From Chryseobacterium vrystaatense (lineage in GTDB: Bacteria; Bacteroidota; Bacteroidia; Flavobacteriales; Weeksellaceae), in NCBI RefSeq assembly GCF_000737765.1, contig NZ_JPRI01000002.1, positions 434,001-498,000 on the forward strand: a stretch of 64,000 nucleotides of DNA. Reading direction: 5' to 3'. Shown here piece after piece: positions 52,111 through 61,435 of the stretch (positions within the stretch are counted from its first letter, which is position 1; each line of letters starts with the position of its first letter). The notes beneath the pieces are model-generated. The model did no database searches, was not told the DNA's origin, and worked only from the letters and a program-made list of their open reading frames with translations. A program made the position numbers and the translations under genes.

Positions 52111-53133
52111 ATGAAATCATTAACGAACAACATATCAATCTACAGGTTTTTTATAAACCTGTTTTTTGTTTCCTCATTAGCTGTATTTAATTTAGGTTAT
52201 TCACAAAACCAGCTCGAGCCTAAAACAGGAAAAAGCAGTCTTCTACCTGAAATATCTTCGGTATCAGAAAATATACCTTATAAAACCAACCAAAAAGGTA
52301 ATCCCCTATTACTGGATATTTATACACCCAAAAATACTTCGGGTGAAAAAATGCCTGTTGTCATCTATGTACACGGAGGTGCCTGGGTAAAAGGTGATAA
52401 GACGGTAAGAGAGGGAAGCTACATTGAAACATTCATTGCAAAATTACTTGATAAGAAATATGCAGTCATCAGCATTGACAATACGCTTTTGAATGACAGT
52501 ACACATTTTCCAACTCCTCTGGAGGACACGAAAGATGCAGTAAGATGGGTAAGGAAAAATGCAGCAACCTATCATTTCGATCCTGATAATATTGGCTTTT
52601 TTGGAGCTTCTTCAGGGGCTCATCTTTCTATGCTGGCCGCTTACACGCCAGACCATGAGTTTAAGGGAAGTCCCGAACTTTCCGCGTATTCCGCGAAAGT
52701 AAATTATGTGGTGGACCATTACGGACCTTCCGATCTCAATAAGTTGCTTCATACAAGGCTTGGAAAAGTACCCGTATTTTTCTTTGGGCTCGCAGCAAAA
52801 AAAATCGTGGACTTAAGAACCGACCTTGTAAGGGGCTTATCCGGATATGATATTAAAAAGGAAAAAAGAAAAACTGTAGAATATTTCAAGACCATCTCTC
52901 CTCTTACCTATGTTTCAGGGGGCGTTCCTACCTTAATAATGCAGGGAAATAAAGACAAGGTGGTTCCCATGCAACAGTCTAAAAAACTTCACAGAAAACT
53001 CAATAGAGAAAATGTTCAGAACAGCCTCATTATTGTGAAAGACGGCATCCATGGTTTTGGAACAACGGATAAAACCTATATGGATCAATTAACAAATCAA
53101 ATGGTGGATTTTATTGTTTCGCAAAGAAAATAA
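52111..53133 (+). CDS. secreted alpha/beta hydrolase (HSL/BD-FAE type esterase)
   Basis: 340 residues. An N-terminal signal (FINLFFVSSLAVFNLGYS) precedes the esterase fold: HGG oxyanion motif in YVHGGAWVKGDK, nucleophile elbow GASSGAHLS, catalytic Asp near GNKDKVVPM and His in KDGIHGFG. Carboxylesterases of this type act on small or polysaccharide esters. It lies 24 bp after the DUF3037 gene but has no evident link to it. Confidence 0.85.
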   Translation: MKSLTNNISIYRFFINLFFVSSLAVFNLGYSQNQLEPKTGKSSLLPEISSVSENIPYKTNQKGNPLLLDIYTPKNTSGEKMPVVIYVHGGAWVKGDKTVREGSYIETFIAKLLDKKYAVISIDNTLLNDSTHFPTPLEDTKDAVRWVRKNAATYHFDPDNIGFFGASSGAHLSMLAAYTPDHEFKGSPELSAYSAKVNYVVDHYGPSDLNKLLHTRLGKVPVFFFGLAAKKIVDLRTDLVRGLSGYDIKKEKRKTVEYFKTISPLTYVSGGVPTLIMQGNKDKVVPMQQSKKLHRKLNRENVQNSLIIVKDGIHGFGTTDKTYMDQLTNQMVDFIVSQRK

Positions 53134-53343
53134 ATGGGATATATACACGAAAACATATTTCCACTCAAATAATTAATAATCAATACCATAAATTACAAAA
53201 CACTGATTTTAAATATTAATTTGCTAGATTAATATACATATCATCATTTTTTATGTCTAAAATAATTAACTTGGCTTTTGTTTAAATTATTCTTAACAAA
53301 ACATCCAATATTTTTAATTATTCATTCTAAAAAAACAGATGGT

Positions 53344-55185
53344 ATGGATTTTCTGAATAACACCAATGCGCTTACCCTGATATTTGTATCAGTCCTTATT
53401 TTTGCAATTGCCTATCGATTTTATGGTATATTCATTGCCAATAAAGTACTTCGGCTCAATGATAAAAATACGACCCCTGCAGTAGAATTTGCAGACGGTA
53501 AAGATTATGTGGCGACCAATAAAAATGTTCTTTTCGGACATCATTTTGCAGCGATTGCTGCTGCCGGACCTTTAGTGGGACCTGTACTGGCTGCTCAATT
53601 TGGGTATCTTCCCGGTGCATTATGGATCCTGATAGGATGTGTTCTGGGTGGCGGTGTTCATGATATGGTTGTGTTATTTGCTTCTGTAAGACATAAAGGG
53701 CAGAGTCTAGCTACAATAGCCTCCAAAGAAATAGGGAAAGCAACGGGAACTGTCGCAGGCTTTGCCATCTTATTTATTCTGATTCTTACGCTGGCTGGGT
53801 TGTCACTTGCCTGTATCAACGCGATGCATGAAGCTTCATGGTCTCTTTTTACCGTTGTGATTACGATGCCGATTGCAGTGATCATGGGTCTGATCATGAG
53901 ATACAGAAAGAACAGTGTGCTTTTCGCCAGTATCTTAGGCGGTATTCTTTTAGTGGCAGGAATCATTGGCGGTCACAGCCTGATGCAGAATGAGACTATG
54001 AATAACTTATTTTCGTGGGACATAACGACTATTTCAATTGCGATTCCTCTTTATGGTTTTCTGGCTTCTGTGCTGCCAGTCTGGCTTCTTCTGGTACCAA
54101 GAGATTATCTTTCTACTTATTTAAAAATAGGAACCATCATTATGCTGGCTGTGGGGGTTATCGTTATTCATCCCACCATACAGATGCCGGCCCTTACAGA
54201 GTTTGTCAACGGAGGAGGCCCTGTTATAGGCGGTCCTGTACTTCCTTTTATTTTTATTGTGATTGCATGTGGAGCTATTTCAGGATTTCATGCGGTCATC
54301 GCAACAGGGACAACACCTAAAATGCTTAACAAGGAAAAAGAAATTCTTTTTGTGGGTTACGGAGCAATGCTGGTAGAAGGTTTTGTCGCTTTAATGGCTT
54401 TGATCGCAGCCTGTACATTGATGCCTGGTGACTATTTTGCCATCAATACTCCAAAGGAATCTTACGATGCCTTTCTGGCAGCACATCCCGCTCTGCATGG
54501 TGTAGATATTGATTATTATTCTCAAAAAATAGGCATTGAACTTCACGGAAGAACCGGTGGAGCGGTTTCCTTAGCCGTGGGAATGGCTCATATTTTCAAT
54601 AAAATCCCGTATATGGATCAGCTTACTGCTTACTGGTATAATTTTGCGATCATGTTTGAAGCGGTATTCATCCTTACTGCGATTGATGCAGGAACGAGAG
54701 TGGGCCGTTTCTTTTTACAGGAAATGCTGGGATCCGTTATTCCTAAATTCAATGATAAAAACTGGATTCCGGGGATCATTATCAGCAGTCTGTTATTTAC
54801 TTTCGCATGGGGTTATCTTGTATTTACAGGGAATGTCAGCAGCATCTGGCCACTCTTTGGAATCAGCAACCAGCTGTTGGCTGCCTGCGGACTTATTGTC
54901 TGTACAACAATGCTGATCCGGATGAACAGAGGGAAATATGCGTTATGCTCCGCGATTCCCGGGGTTTTCATGGCTGGAATCACGTTCTGGGCAGGCTATA
55001 TACAGGTCACAGCGATCTATCTTCCCAAAGAACAGTATCTGCTGGCAGCTTTAGCCGTAACCGCCATGGTTCTTATGCTGATTGTATTCATCGGCGCTTT
55101 TATCAAGTGGTACCAGCTGGTGAAGATCAAAACCACTGTGACGGACTATTACGGAGAACCTGTAAAAGAGCTGGTAGAAAGATAG
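53344..55185 (+). CDS. cstA: CstA carbon starvation / peptide-pyruvate transporter
   Basis: 613 residues from the ATG at 53344. A TTG at 53278 gives an unusual 22-residue extension and is not used. The family core is complete: GHHFAAIAAAGPLVGPVLAAQFGYLP, WILIGCVLGGGVHDM, SGFHAVIATGTTPK and DAGTRVGRFFLQE. About 16 membrane helices. CstA proteins take up peptides or pyruvate when carbon is short. Shorter than E. coli CstA (701), as is usual in Bacteroidota. No terminator separates it from the thi promoter region. Confidence 0.92.
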   Translation: MDFLNNTNALTLIFVSVLIFAIAYRFYGIFIANKVLRLNDKNTTPAVEFADGKDYVATNKNVLFGHHFAAIAAAGPLVGPVLAAQFGYLPGALWILIGCVLGGGVHDMVVLFASVRHKGQSLATIASKEIGKATGTVAGFAILFILILTLAGLSLACINAMHEASWSLFTVVITMPIAVIMGLIMRYRKNSVLFASILGGILLVAGIIGGHSLMQNETMNNLFSWDITTISIAIPLYGFLASVLPVWLLLVPRDYLSTYLKIGTIIMLAVGVIVIHPTIQMPALTEFVNGGGPVIGGPVLPFIFIVIACGAISGFHAVIATGTTPKMLNKEKEILFVGYGAMLVEGFVALMALIAACTLMPGDYFAINTPKESYDAFLAAHPALHGVDIDYYSQKIGIELHGRTGGAVSLAVGMAHIFNKIPYMDQLTAYWYNFAIMFEAVFILTAIDAGTRVGRFFLQEMLGSVIPKFNDKNWIPGIIISSLLFTFAWGYLVFTGNVSSIWPLFGISNQLLAACGLIVCTTMLIRMNRGKYALCSAIPGVFMAGITFWAGYIQVTAIYLPKEQYLLAALAVTAMVLMLIVFIGAFIKWYQLVKIKTTVTDYYGEPVKELVER

Positions 55186-55210
55186 TAAGTCATAAATCCC
55201 TTCTGAGTTT

Positions 55211-55240
55211 TTGCCCGCTCTGATAATTTTTATACATTTG
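55211..55240 (+). promoter_or_regulatory. promoter of the thi operon
   Basis: TTG at 55211-55213 and TACATTTG at 55233-55240 are 19 bp apart, a full Bacteroidota promoter just before the TPP riboswitch. Confidence 0.7.
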
Positions 55241-55247
55241 TTTTGCT

Positions 55248-55322
55248 TTAGGGGTATTCTGAAAAAGAATTGAGAGAGTCCCTTTGAACCTGATACGGCT
55301 TACACCGACGTAGGGAAAAGCA
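55248..55322 (+). ncRNA. TPP riboswitch (THI element)
   Basis: The conserved core is present: GGGGTATTCTG, TTGAGAGAGTCCCTTTGAAC, then CTGATACGGCTTACACC and GACGTAGGGAA. These form P2/J and P4/P5 of the thiamin pyrophosphate aptamer. It lies 65 bp before thiM and should shut off the operon when TPP is plentiful. Confidence 0.92.
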
Positions 55323-55386
55323 AAATTACATTGTTGTAAAATGTACTTTTTGTTTTGGATTTTTCCTGAAGCTATTTTTATTTTAA

Positions 55387-56193
55387 ATGATAACAATGGA
55401 AAAAATTCTTTGGGAACTGGTACAGCTTGTCAGACAACAATCTCCGCTCGTTCATAATATCACCAATTACGGGGTGATGAACAATACAGCCAATGCCCTT
55501 TTGGCTGCAGGAGCCTCTCCTATCATGGCACACGCAAAATCTGAAATTAAGGAAATGATTGCCATTTCCCATTCGGTGGTCATTAATATAGGCACCCTGG
55601 ATGAATATTGGTCGGAATCCATGATTATGGCTGCTGATACTGCTCATTCAACAGGCAAACCCTGGGTTTTAGATCCGGTAGGTGCAGGGGCTACTTCCTT
55701 TCGGGATGAAGTTCTCAATAGACTTCTCCCCTATCAACCAACGGTCATCAGGGGAAATGCTTCTGAAATCATTGCTCTTGCTAAAGCTAATATTACAGTT
55801 ACCAAGGGAGTAGACAGTACTGCAAAGAGCAACGAAGCTATTGATGCAGCCCGAAGTCTTGCAGGCCAATATGAAGCAATAGTCTGCATTTCCGGTGAAA
55901 CGGATATTATTCTGGATCATCAGCAGGAGATTTTCATTAAAAACGGACATCCACTCATGACGAAAGTAACAGGTCTTGGATGTTCCGCCACAGCATTAAT
56001 TGGCGCATTCATAGGAATTGCAGAGAATAAAGTTCTTGCTGTAGCTGCTGCAATGGCAGTCATTGGTATTGCCGGGGAACTGGCTGCTGAAGAAAGCAAT
56101 GGTCCCGGAAGTCTTCAGGTCAACCTCACCGATAAACTATATTCGATAACTGAACAGGAATTTTCCAGCCGTTTAAAGATAGAACGGTTATGA
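55387..56193 (+). CDS. thiM: hydroxyethylthiazole kinase ThiM
   Basis: 268 residues. SPLVHNITNYGVMNNTANALLA is the N-terminal ThiM motif, VLDPVGAGATSFRDE and the anion-hole GLGCSATALIGAF contain the catalytic Cys. It phosphorylates thiazole alcohol salvaged from thiamin breakdown. First gene behind the TPP riboswitch. Its stop overlaps thiE by four bases. Confidence 0.94.
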   Translation: MITMEKILWELVQLVRQQSPLVHNITNYGVMNNTANALLAAGASPIMAHAKSEIKEMIAISHSVVINIGTLDEYWSESMIMAADTAHSTGKPWVLDPVGAGATSFRDEVLNRLLPYQPTVIRGNASEIIALAKANITVTKGVDSTAKSNEAIDAARSLAGQYEAIVCISGETDIILDHQQEIFIKNGHPLMTKVTGLGCSATALIGAFIGIAENKVLAVAAAMAVIGIAGELAAEESNGPGSLQVNLTDKLYSITEQEFSSRLKIERL

Positions 56194-56825
56194 GTGTAAA
56201 TCCTTTTCCTTATCAGCTTTATCTTGTTATTTCTGAAGCAGACTGCAAGGGAAGAAATTTTCTGCAGGTTGCTGAACAAGCCATCCTTGGCGGAGTTGAT
56301 GTGATTCAGCTGAGAGAAAAAAACAGCAGTACAGAGTCGTTTCTCACAAAAGCCCAACAGCTTATTGAATTAACAGATAAATATTCTGTTCCCCTCATCA
56401 TTAACGATAATGTTCAGGTTGCAGAAAAGGTCAATGCGGCAGGCATTCATGTGGGAAACAGCGATGTTTCGCCTGTTTATTTAAGACAACAGCCTCTTTT
56501 CCATAAAAAGATCATTGGTTACTCCATTGAATATCTTTCTCAACTTGACAATGAACAAACTGCAGTCTCTGACTATCTGGGAATAAGTCCCGTTTTCAGA
56601 ACAGATACTAAAATGGATACCATCACGGAATGGGGACTGGAAGGAATCACAACGATCAGACAACTTACAGAAAAACCTTTAGTCGCCATTGGTCATATTC
56701 ATCTGGGAAATGCAAGAGAAGTGATGAATGCGGGTGCAGACTGCCTTGCTGTAGTTTCCGCTATTTGTAGTGCACATGATCCACAAAAAGCAGCCTATCA
56801 ATTAAAAAATGAAATTTTAAAATGA
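56190..56825 (+). CDS. thiE: thiamin phosphate synthase ThiE
   Basis: 211 residues of the TIM-barrel ThiE family: GGVDVIQLREKNSST, IINDNVQVAEKVNAAGIHVG, and GISPVFRTDTK for the pyrophosphate site. It joins HMP-pyrophosphate and thiazole phosphate. ATGA overlaps both neighbours, so translation is coupled. Confidence 0.93.
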   Translation: MSVNPFPYQLYLVISEADCKGRNFLQVAEQAILGGVDVIQLREKNSSTESFLTKAQQLIELTDKYSVPLIINDNVQVAEKVNAAGIHVGNSDVSPVYLRQQPLFHKKIIGYSIEYLSQLDNEQTAVSDYLGISPVFRTDTKMDTITEWGLEGITTIRQLTEKPLVAIGHIHLGNAREVMNAGADCLAVVSAICSAHDPQKAAYQLKNEILK

Positions 56826-57655
56826 AAAAATACACCTATCCATCGGTATTAACGATCGCCGGATTTGATGGAAGCGGCGGTGCAGGTATTCAGGCTGATA
56901 TTAAAACAGCTTCAGCTTTGGGATGTTTTTCGACATCCGTATTAACCGCTTTACCTGTCCAAAACACACAAGGTGTCAGAAAAATATATCCTGTTCCGGT
57001 AGAAGCTGTCGCAGATCAGATCGAAGCCATTCTGGATGATATTTTTCCGGATGCCATTAAAATAGGTATGGTTCATACCCCGCAACTGGTGGAAACCATT
57101 GTTTCAACTTTAGGTAAATACAAAAAAATACCGCTGGTATTCGATCCTGTTATGGTCGCGACAAGCGGTCACCGCCTGATTGAAGAAGACACGATAGCTG
57201 CCATCACAGAAAAACTTTTCCCGATTGCCGACGTTATTACGCCTAATATGGACGAAGCGGCCATTTTAGCAAAGATGAAAGTAGAAACTCTTGAAGATCT
57301 CTATGCCGCAGGAAAGGAAATAAAAAAATTGGGCTGTAAAAGCATCCTTCTTAAGGGGGGACATCAGGAAACCTCAACGATCACTTCTTTATTCTATGAT
57401 GACCATGATATTTTCCATTCTTTTGAAACAGTAAAATTCAACACTAACAATACCCACGGCTCCGGCTGCACGCTTTCTTCCGCCATTGCCTCCTATCTGG
57501 CTCAGGGGAAAACTTTATATGATTCTGTTTCTCTTGGACAAGACTACGTATATCAAGCCATAGACAACGGGAAAGACGTTCAAACAGGACTTGGCAACGG
57601 TCCGCTTAATCACTTTTTTAATCCTCAAAAACTCATTAAAAATGAAATGGTCTGA
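56822..57655 (+). CDS. thiD: HMP/HMP-phosphate kinase ThiD
   Basis: 277 residues. AGFDGSGGAGIQADIKT binds HMP, VFDPVMVATSGHRL and NTHGSGCTLSSAIAS carry the kinase Cys/anion hole. It makes HMP-pyrophosphate for ThiE. Overlaps thiE by four bases and tenA by 14. Confidence 0.94.
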   Translation: MKKYTYPSVLTIAGFDGSGGAGIQADIKTASALGCFSTSVLTALPVQNTQGVRKIYPVPVEAVADQIEAILDDIFPDAIKIGMVHTPQLVETIVSTLGKYKKIPLVFDPVMVATSGHRLIEEDTIAAITEKLFPIADVITPNMDEAAILAKMKVETLEDLYAAGKEIKKLGCKSILLKGGHQETSTITSLFYDDHDIFHSFETVKFNTNNTHGSGCTLSSAIASYLAQGKTLYDSVSLGQDYVYQAIDNGKDVQTGLGNGPLNHFFNPQKLIKNEMV

Positions 57656-58292
57656 ACAAACCTGGCAAATTATAGAACATCACTACCAGTCTATTCTGGA
57701 AATGCCTTTTATCAAAGAATTATCAGACGGCACTTTACCTCAGGAAAAGTTCCGGTTTTATATGGCTCAGGATTCACTGTATCTTGAACATTTCGGCAGA
57801 ACACTCTCTCTGATTGCTGCAAAAATCCCGGATCTTCAGGATGTACTTTCCTTCATGCGTTTTGCCGAAAATGCCATTGTTGTAGAGAATGCACTGCATG
57901 AATCTTATTTTATAGATTTTGGCGTTACGGAAAAAGGAATATTAGAGCCTGCCTGTCATCATTACATTCATTTTCTGAGAAGCACTGCTGCTTTAGAGTC
58001 TGTAGAAATTGCCGTAGCGGCAGTCCTTCCCTGCTTTTGGATTTACAGAGAAGTCGGAGATTATATTTACAACAATCAAAATGCGATCAACAATCCTTAT
58101 CAGAAGTGGATCGATACGTATGGCGGTGATGAATTCTCTGTTGCTGTAGATCAGGCTATCGCTATTTGTAACAGGCTGGCTGAAAACAGTACGGAAGAGG
58201 TTAGAAAAAAAATGTCCGAAGCTTTTCTGATGGCTTCAAGAATGGAATTTCATTTCTGGGAAGCTGCTTATGAATTGAAAACATGGAAATAA
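57642..58292 (+). CDS. tenA: thiaminase II / TenA
   Basis: 216 residues from ATG 57642, inside the end of thiD. The helical TenA fold has RFYMAQDSLYLEHFGRTL, the catalytic Cys in AAVLPCFWIYREVG and WIDTYGGDEFSVAV near the end. TenA releases HMP from damaged thiamin (aminomethyl-pyrimidine). With thiM, thiE and thiD and no thiC or thiG this is a salvage operon. Confidence 0.9.
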   Translation: MKWSEQTWQIIEHHYQSILEMPFIKELSDGTLPQEKFRFYMAQDSLYLEHFGRTLSLIAAKIPDLQDVLSFMRFAENAIVVENALHESYFIDFGVTEKGILEPACHHYIHFLRSTAALESVEIAVAAVLPCFWIYREVGDYIYNNQNAINNPYQKWIDTYGGDEFSVAVDQAIAICNRLAENSTEEVRKKMSEAFLMASRMEFHFWEAAYELKTWK

Positions 58293-58323
58293 CTGAAACA
58301 TAACCATTATGTTACAACCAAAT

Positions 58324-58356
58324 AAAAGCGGATTCAACTATTTTGAATCCGCTTTT
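58324..58356. terminator. two-way terminator of thi operon and TonB receptor
   Basis: AAAAGCGGATTCAA and TTGAATCCGCTTTT arms around CTATT, followed by T, between convergent genes. Confidence 0.92.
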
Positions 58357-58365
58357 TGATATCAC

Positions 58366-61092
58366 TTAAAAATTGAAATTGAGTCTTGAAAATACATACC
58401 TTCCATTTTGTCCGAACTGAGACGTAGAACGTGAATAAACGAACTGGTTATTGTTGGTAGAGGCCGGAAGATTTTTATCCGGATAAATATCGAAGAGATT
58501 ATTGACTCCCACAGTCAGTCCTACATTTTTTGTAAACTGGTAAGCCAGTGAAAGATCGGTAATGATCTTATCTCCGATCTGCTGATGCTCATTAAATCCA
58601 GTAATCCCATCACCGTTGGCATCAATAAGATCTGCACCTGTTACTTTTCCAAAATAAGTGTTTCTAAGATAGACACTGGCATTTTTCCATGAAAGCGTAT
58701 TCGATAAACTGGCTTTTACCCTTGGAACAGCTTCTTCAAGATAGACTCTTGATTTTTCTGAAAAATAGATCTTCTCAAGATTGGGTGACTGCAACAGTCC
58801 TGAAGAATGGATATCGCCTACTTTTCGGGTCTGGCTGAAATTCGCAGCTAAACTGTTATCAAGCTTAAAACCTGAAAATCTCACATTGTGTGCAATAACC
58901 ACATCGATCCCCTTCGTTTCTGTATCAATGGCATTCGCAAAGAACTGTGCACCGTTGATTCCCTGTGCATCAAACTTTTTCTGTGCTTCTAAAGGAACAT
59001 CAGCCCGTAAAAACTGATCGGTAAGCAGGATCCTGTTGTTAATTCTTGTAAAATATCCGTCTGCCGTAAAGGTCAGGCTTGCAGAGGGAATTCTATAAGT
59101 AAATCCTATACTGGCAGATTTAGAAGTTTCCTGCTTCAGTTTCGGCATTCCCAGATCTCCTGCAATCTCGGAGTCATTACTGAAGGTTCCCACTTCCAGA
59201 AGCTGGTTGTTCGTAAATAAAGTAGACGTCACATTATAATAGATCTGATGGATAGAAGGTGCTCTGAATCCTGTAGAACCTGCCAGCCTCACATTAAAAT
59301 CAGGAGCCACTTTGATTCTGGAAGCCAGTTTATAATTGAAGGTAGATCCAAAATCTGAATAATTTTCATATCTAGCCGCTGCATCCACTAATAACCAGTT
59401 GGTAAAATTAAATTCAACATCTGCATAAGCGGCTACCGCCTGTCTGTTTCTATCTACGGCATTAGCAGGTTTAAATCCTCCAAAAACCTGTGAACCTCCC
59501 GGAAGTACATTTCCAAAGAAATCGGTTGCTCTGGGTGATGTATTATTCCACACATTTCCTGCCGCATCATAAGTAGTGTATGAAGCTTCATCCCCCTGTG
59601 TTATTTTAAAATTCTCGTAACGGTGTTCTGCTCCGAACGCTACATTAATACCATTCCAGACGTCATACTTTTTCGAGAAATCCAAATTGATGGTATTTTG
59701 AGAAAATTTTAAACCTCCTGCATCGAACTCGTTCGGAGAGGCAAAACGCAATGAAGTATTTCCGGTATCCTGAATATTGTAAGTGAATGAATTCTGTCCG
59801 AATGTATTACTGAAATCAATATTCCAACCCTCCCACTTTCCTTTAATTCCTGCCGAAAGCGACAGATCCTGAATATCAGTTCCTATTTGTGGTAAGTAAC
59901 CGTCTAAATATAATCCCGTAAACGTTCTGCTCTGATTCGGTTTTCTGTAAAATCCTCCTGAGGTCCCATGTCTGAAGCTATAGCCACCGAAAGTATATAC
60001 TTTCCAGTTGTCATTGATAGGAACTTCAATATTGGCGAAAAGCTGGTGATTGTTCAGTTTAGACTGCCCCACCTGCATATTGAAATCTTTTCTGTTCTGC
60101 CCTCTGTAAGCCAGTTCCTGATCTGAAAAATCTTTATTTAAAAGCCCCTGCAAAACGCTGATGGAGTTAGCTCCCTGTATTTGATTCTGAAGTTCCGGAG
60201 AGAAATAGCTTACCCCCTGAGCATATTGGTGGATATAATTAATAAGCTGTTGGGGATTGGGTACGCTTCCAATATTCGAGAAAAGCGAAGAGAGATTTAC
60301 GCCATCATTCTGTGCACGTCTTTCAATAGCATTATATGCATTATAAATGGCCCCACTTTCTGATCCTGCTCTGAAGGTTGGATTTCTGAACTGTGAAGAC
60401 CACGTAATATTATAGAATCCGCCTTTATTTCCTATTTTATTTCCGTAATTAAGGTCAACCTGAATATTCTGTCCGTCAAAGTTTCCGGTATGATCATTGG
60501 CCGTTGGAGTCAGGTTTCCACCATAGGTTAGCTGGCCTGTCAGTTTTCCGATATCTTTTTTCAGTTCGAGGTTAATTACCCCTGCGATTGCGTCTGATCC
60601 GTATTGAGCTGAGGCACCATCACGCAATACTTCAATTCTGTTTAAAGCAAATGAGGGGATCGAGTTCAGATCGGTTCCTACCGTTCCTCTTCCCGGAGTT
60701 CCGTTGACATTGACCAACGCTGAGGTATGTCTTCTTTTTCCATTAACCAATACCAATACCTGGTCCGGTCCCAGTCCTCTTAACTGAGCGGGGTCTAAAT
60801 GATCCGTTCCATCTGAGTTGGTCTGAATGGTAGAAGTGAAAGAGGGTGCCAGCGCATTAAGGATCTGCCCTATACTGGATTGCGGAAGAATGGCTGACGA
60901 TTCTTTTATATTGAAGACATCCACAGGAACAGGGCTGTCGATTTTTGATCTGGCACCTGCTCTTGAGCCCAATACCACAACTTCTTCTACAGTATTGGTT
61001 TTCACACTGTCCTTTACTTTTTCCTGAGCGAAAGCATACGTTCCCAGGAAAAACAGAACAGAAGCGGATAAAATAGTTTTTTTATTTTTCAT
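58366..61092 (-). CDS. TonB-dependent receptor, iron-complex type
   Basis: 908 residues with signal LFFLGTYAFAQ, a TonB box-like TVEEVVVLGSR, the plug motif DQVLVLVNGKRRHTSALVNVNGTPGRG and VEVLRDGASAQYGSDAIAGVIN, and a large barrel ending SRLNFNF with a terminal aromatic. The Pfam-like plug places it with OM receptors for siderophores or similar. No CarbopepD extension and no SusD partner. It converges on the thi operon; a thiamin-related substrate is not indicated by the sequence. Confidence 0.9.
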   Translation of the reverse strand: MKNKKTILSASVLFFLGTYAFAQEKVKDSVKTNTVEEVVVLGSRAGARSKIDSPVPVDVFNIKESSAILPQSSIGQILNALAPSFTSTIQTNSDGTDHLDPAQLRGLGPDQVLVLVNGKRRHTSALVNVNGTPGRGTVGTDLNSIPSFALNRIEVLRDGASAQYGSDAIAGVINLELKKDIGKLTGQLTYGGNLTPTANDHTGNFDGQNIQVDLNYGNKIGNKGGFYNITWSSQFRNPTFRAGSESGAIYNAYNAIERRAQNDGVNLSSLFSNIGSVPNPQQLINYIHQYAQGVSYFSPELQNQIQGANSISVLQGLLNKDFSDQELAYRGQNRKDFNMQVGQSKLNNHQLFANIEVPINDNWKVYTFGGYSFRHGTSGGFYRKPNQSRTFTGLYLDGYLPQIGTDIQDLSLSAGIKGKWEGWNIDFSNTFGQNSFTYNIQDTGNTSLRFASPNEFDAGGLKFSQNTINLDFSKKYDVWNGINVAFGAEHRYENFKITQGDEASYTTYDAAGNVWNNTSPRATDFFGNVLPGGSQVFGGFKPANAVDRNRQAVAAYADVEFNFTNWLLVDAAARYENYSDFGSTFNYKLASRIKVAPDFNVRLAGSTGFRAPSIHQIYYNVTSTLFTNNQLLEVGTFSNDSEIAGDLGMPKLKQETSKSASIGFTYRIPSASLTFTADGYFTRINNRILLTDQFLRADVPLEAQKKFDAQGINGAQFFANAIDTETKGIDVVIAHNVRFSGFKLDNSLAANFSQTRKVGDIHSSGLLQSPNLEKIYFSEKSRVYLEEAVPRVKASLSNTLSWKNASVYLRNTYFGKVTGADLIDANGDGITGFNEHQQIGDKIITDLSLAYQFTKNVGLTVGVNNLFDIYPDKNLPASTNNNQFVYSRSTSQFGQNGRYVFSRLNFNF

Positions 61093-61131
61093 ACCGTTAC
61101 GTTGATTTATAGTTTATGTTTTTTTGAGTGG

Positions 61132-61163
61132 CAAATCTATAACAAATTCATTAGTCTACAAAA
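61132..61163 (-). promoter_or_regulatory. promoter and dyad of the receptor gene
   Basis: On the minus strand the TTG region at 61159-61163 and TAGATTTG at 61132-61139 are 19 bp apart, 40 bp before the start. A dyad AGTCTA/TAGACT at 61153-61173 covers the -33 part. The rest of the 61093-61435 gap holds only the helicase terminator. Confidence 0.65.
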
Positions 61164-61368
61164 TCAATAGACTTTAATTTTATCAAAATACGTGATCGTT
61201 CCCCTCTATAAAGTTAAGATTCTTTTTTCAATGTATTTATATCAGACGGATAGACAAAGGGGGATTATTGAAATCTTTTTAAACAGAACAGGTCTCTCTT
61301 TTATTTTAAAGATGCAAATGGACGATTGGCTTTGCCTTCTTTTGTTATCAGATAATTACTCATAAAAA

Positions 61369-61393
61369 AACGGATCCCCCAATGGAATCCGTT
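61369..61393 (-). terminator. terminator of the helicase gene
   Basis: AACGGAT and ATCCGTT arms, then a run of seven T on the minus strand, 43 bp after the helicase stop. Confidence 0.75.
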
Positions 61394-61435
61394 ATAAGAA
61401 TATTACGATCAGTTTCTAAGGCTGAATAATTACTG

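Noticed and set aside
54807..55223. 138-codon ORF within and after cstA in another frame
   Set aside because: Overlaps cstA and the thi promoter; composition is that of an out-of-frame shadow.
58366..61092. Thought that this TonB receptor is a thiamin transporter because of the thi operon
   Set aside because: The genes are convergent and share only a terminator, and no riboswitch precedes the receptor.
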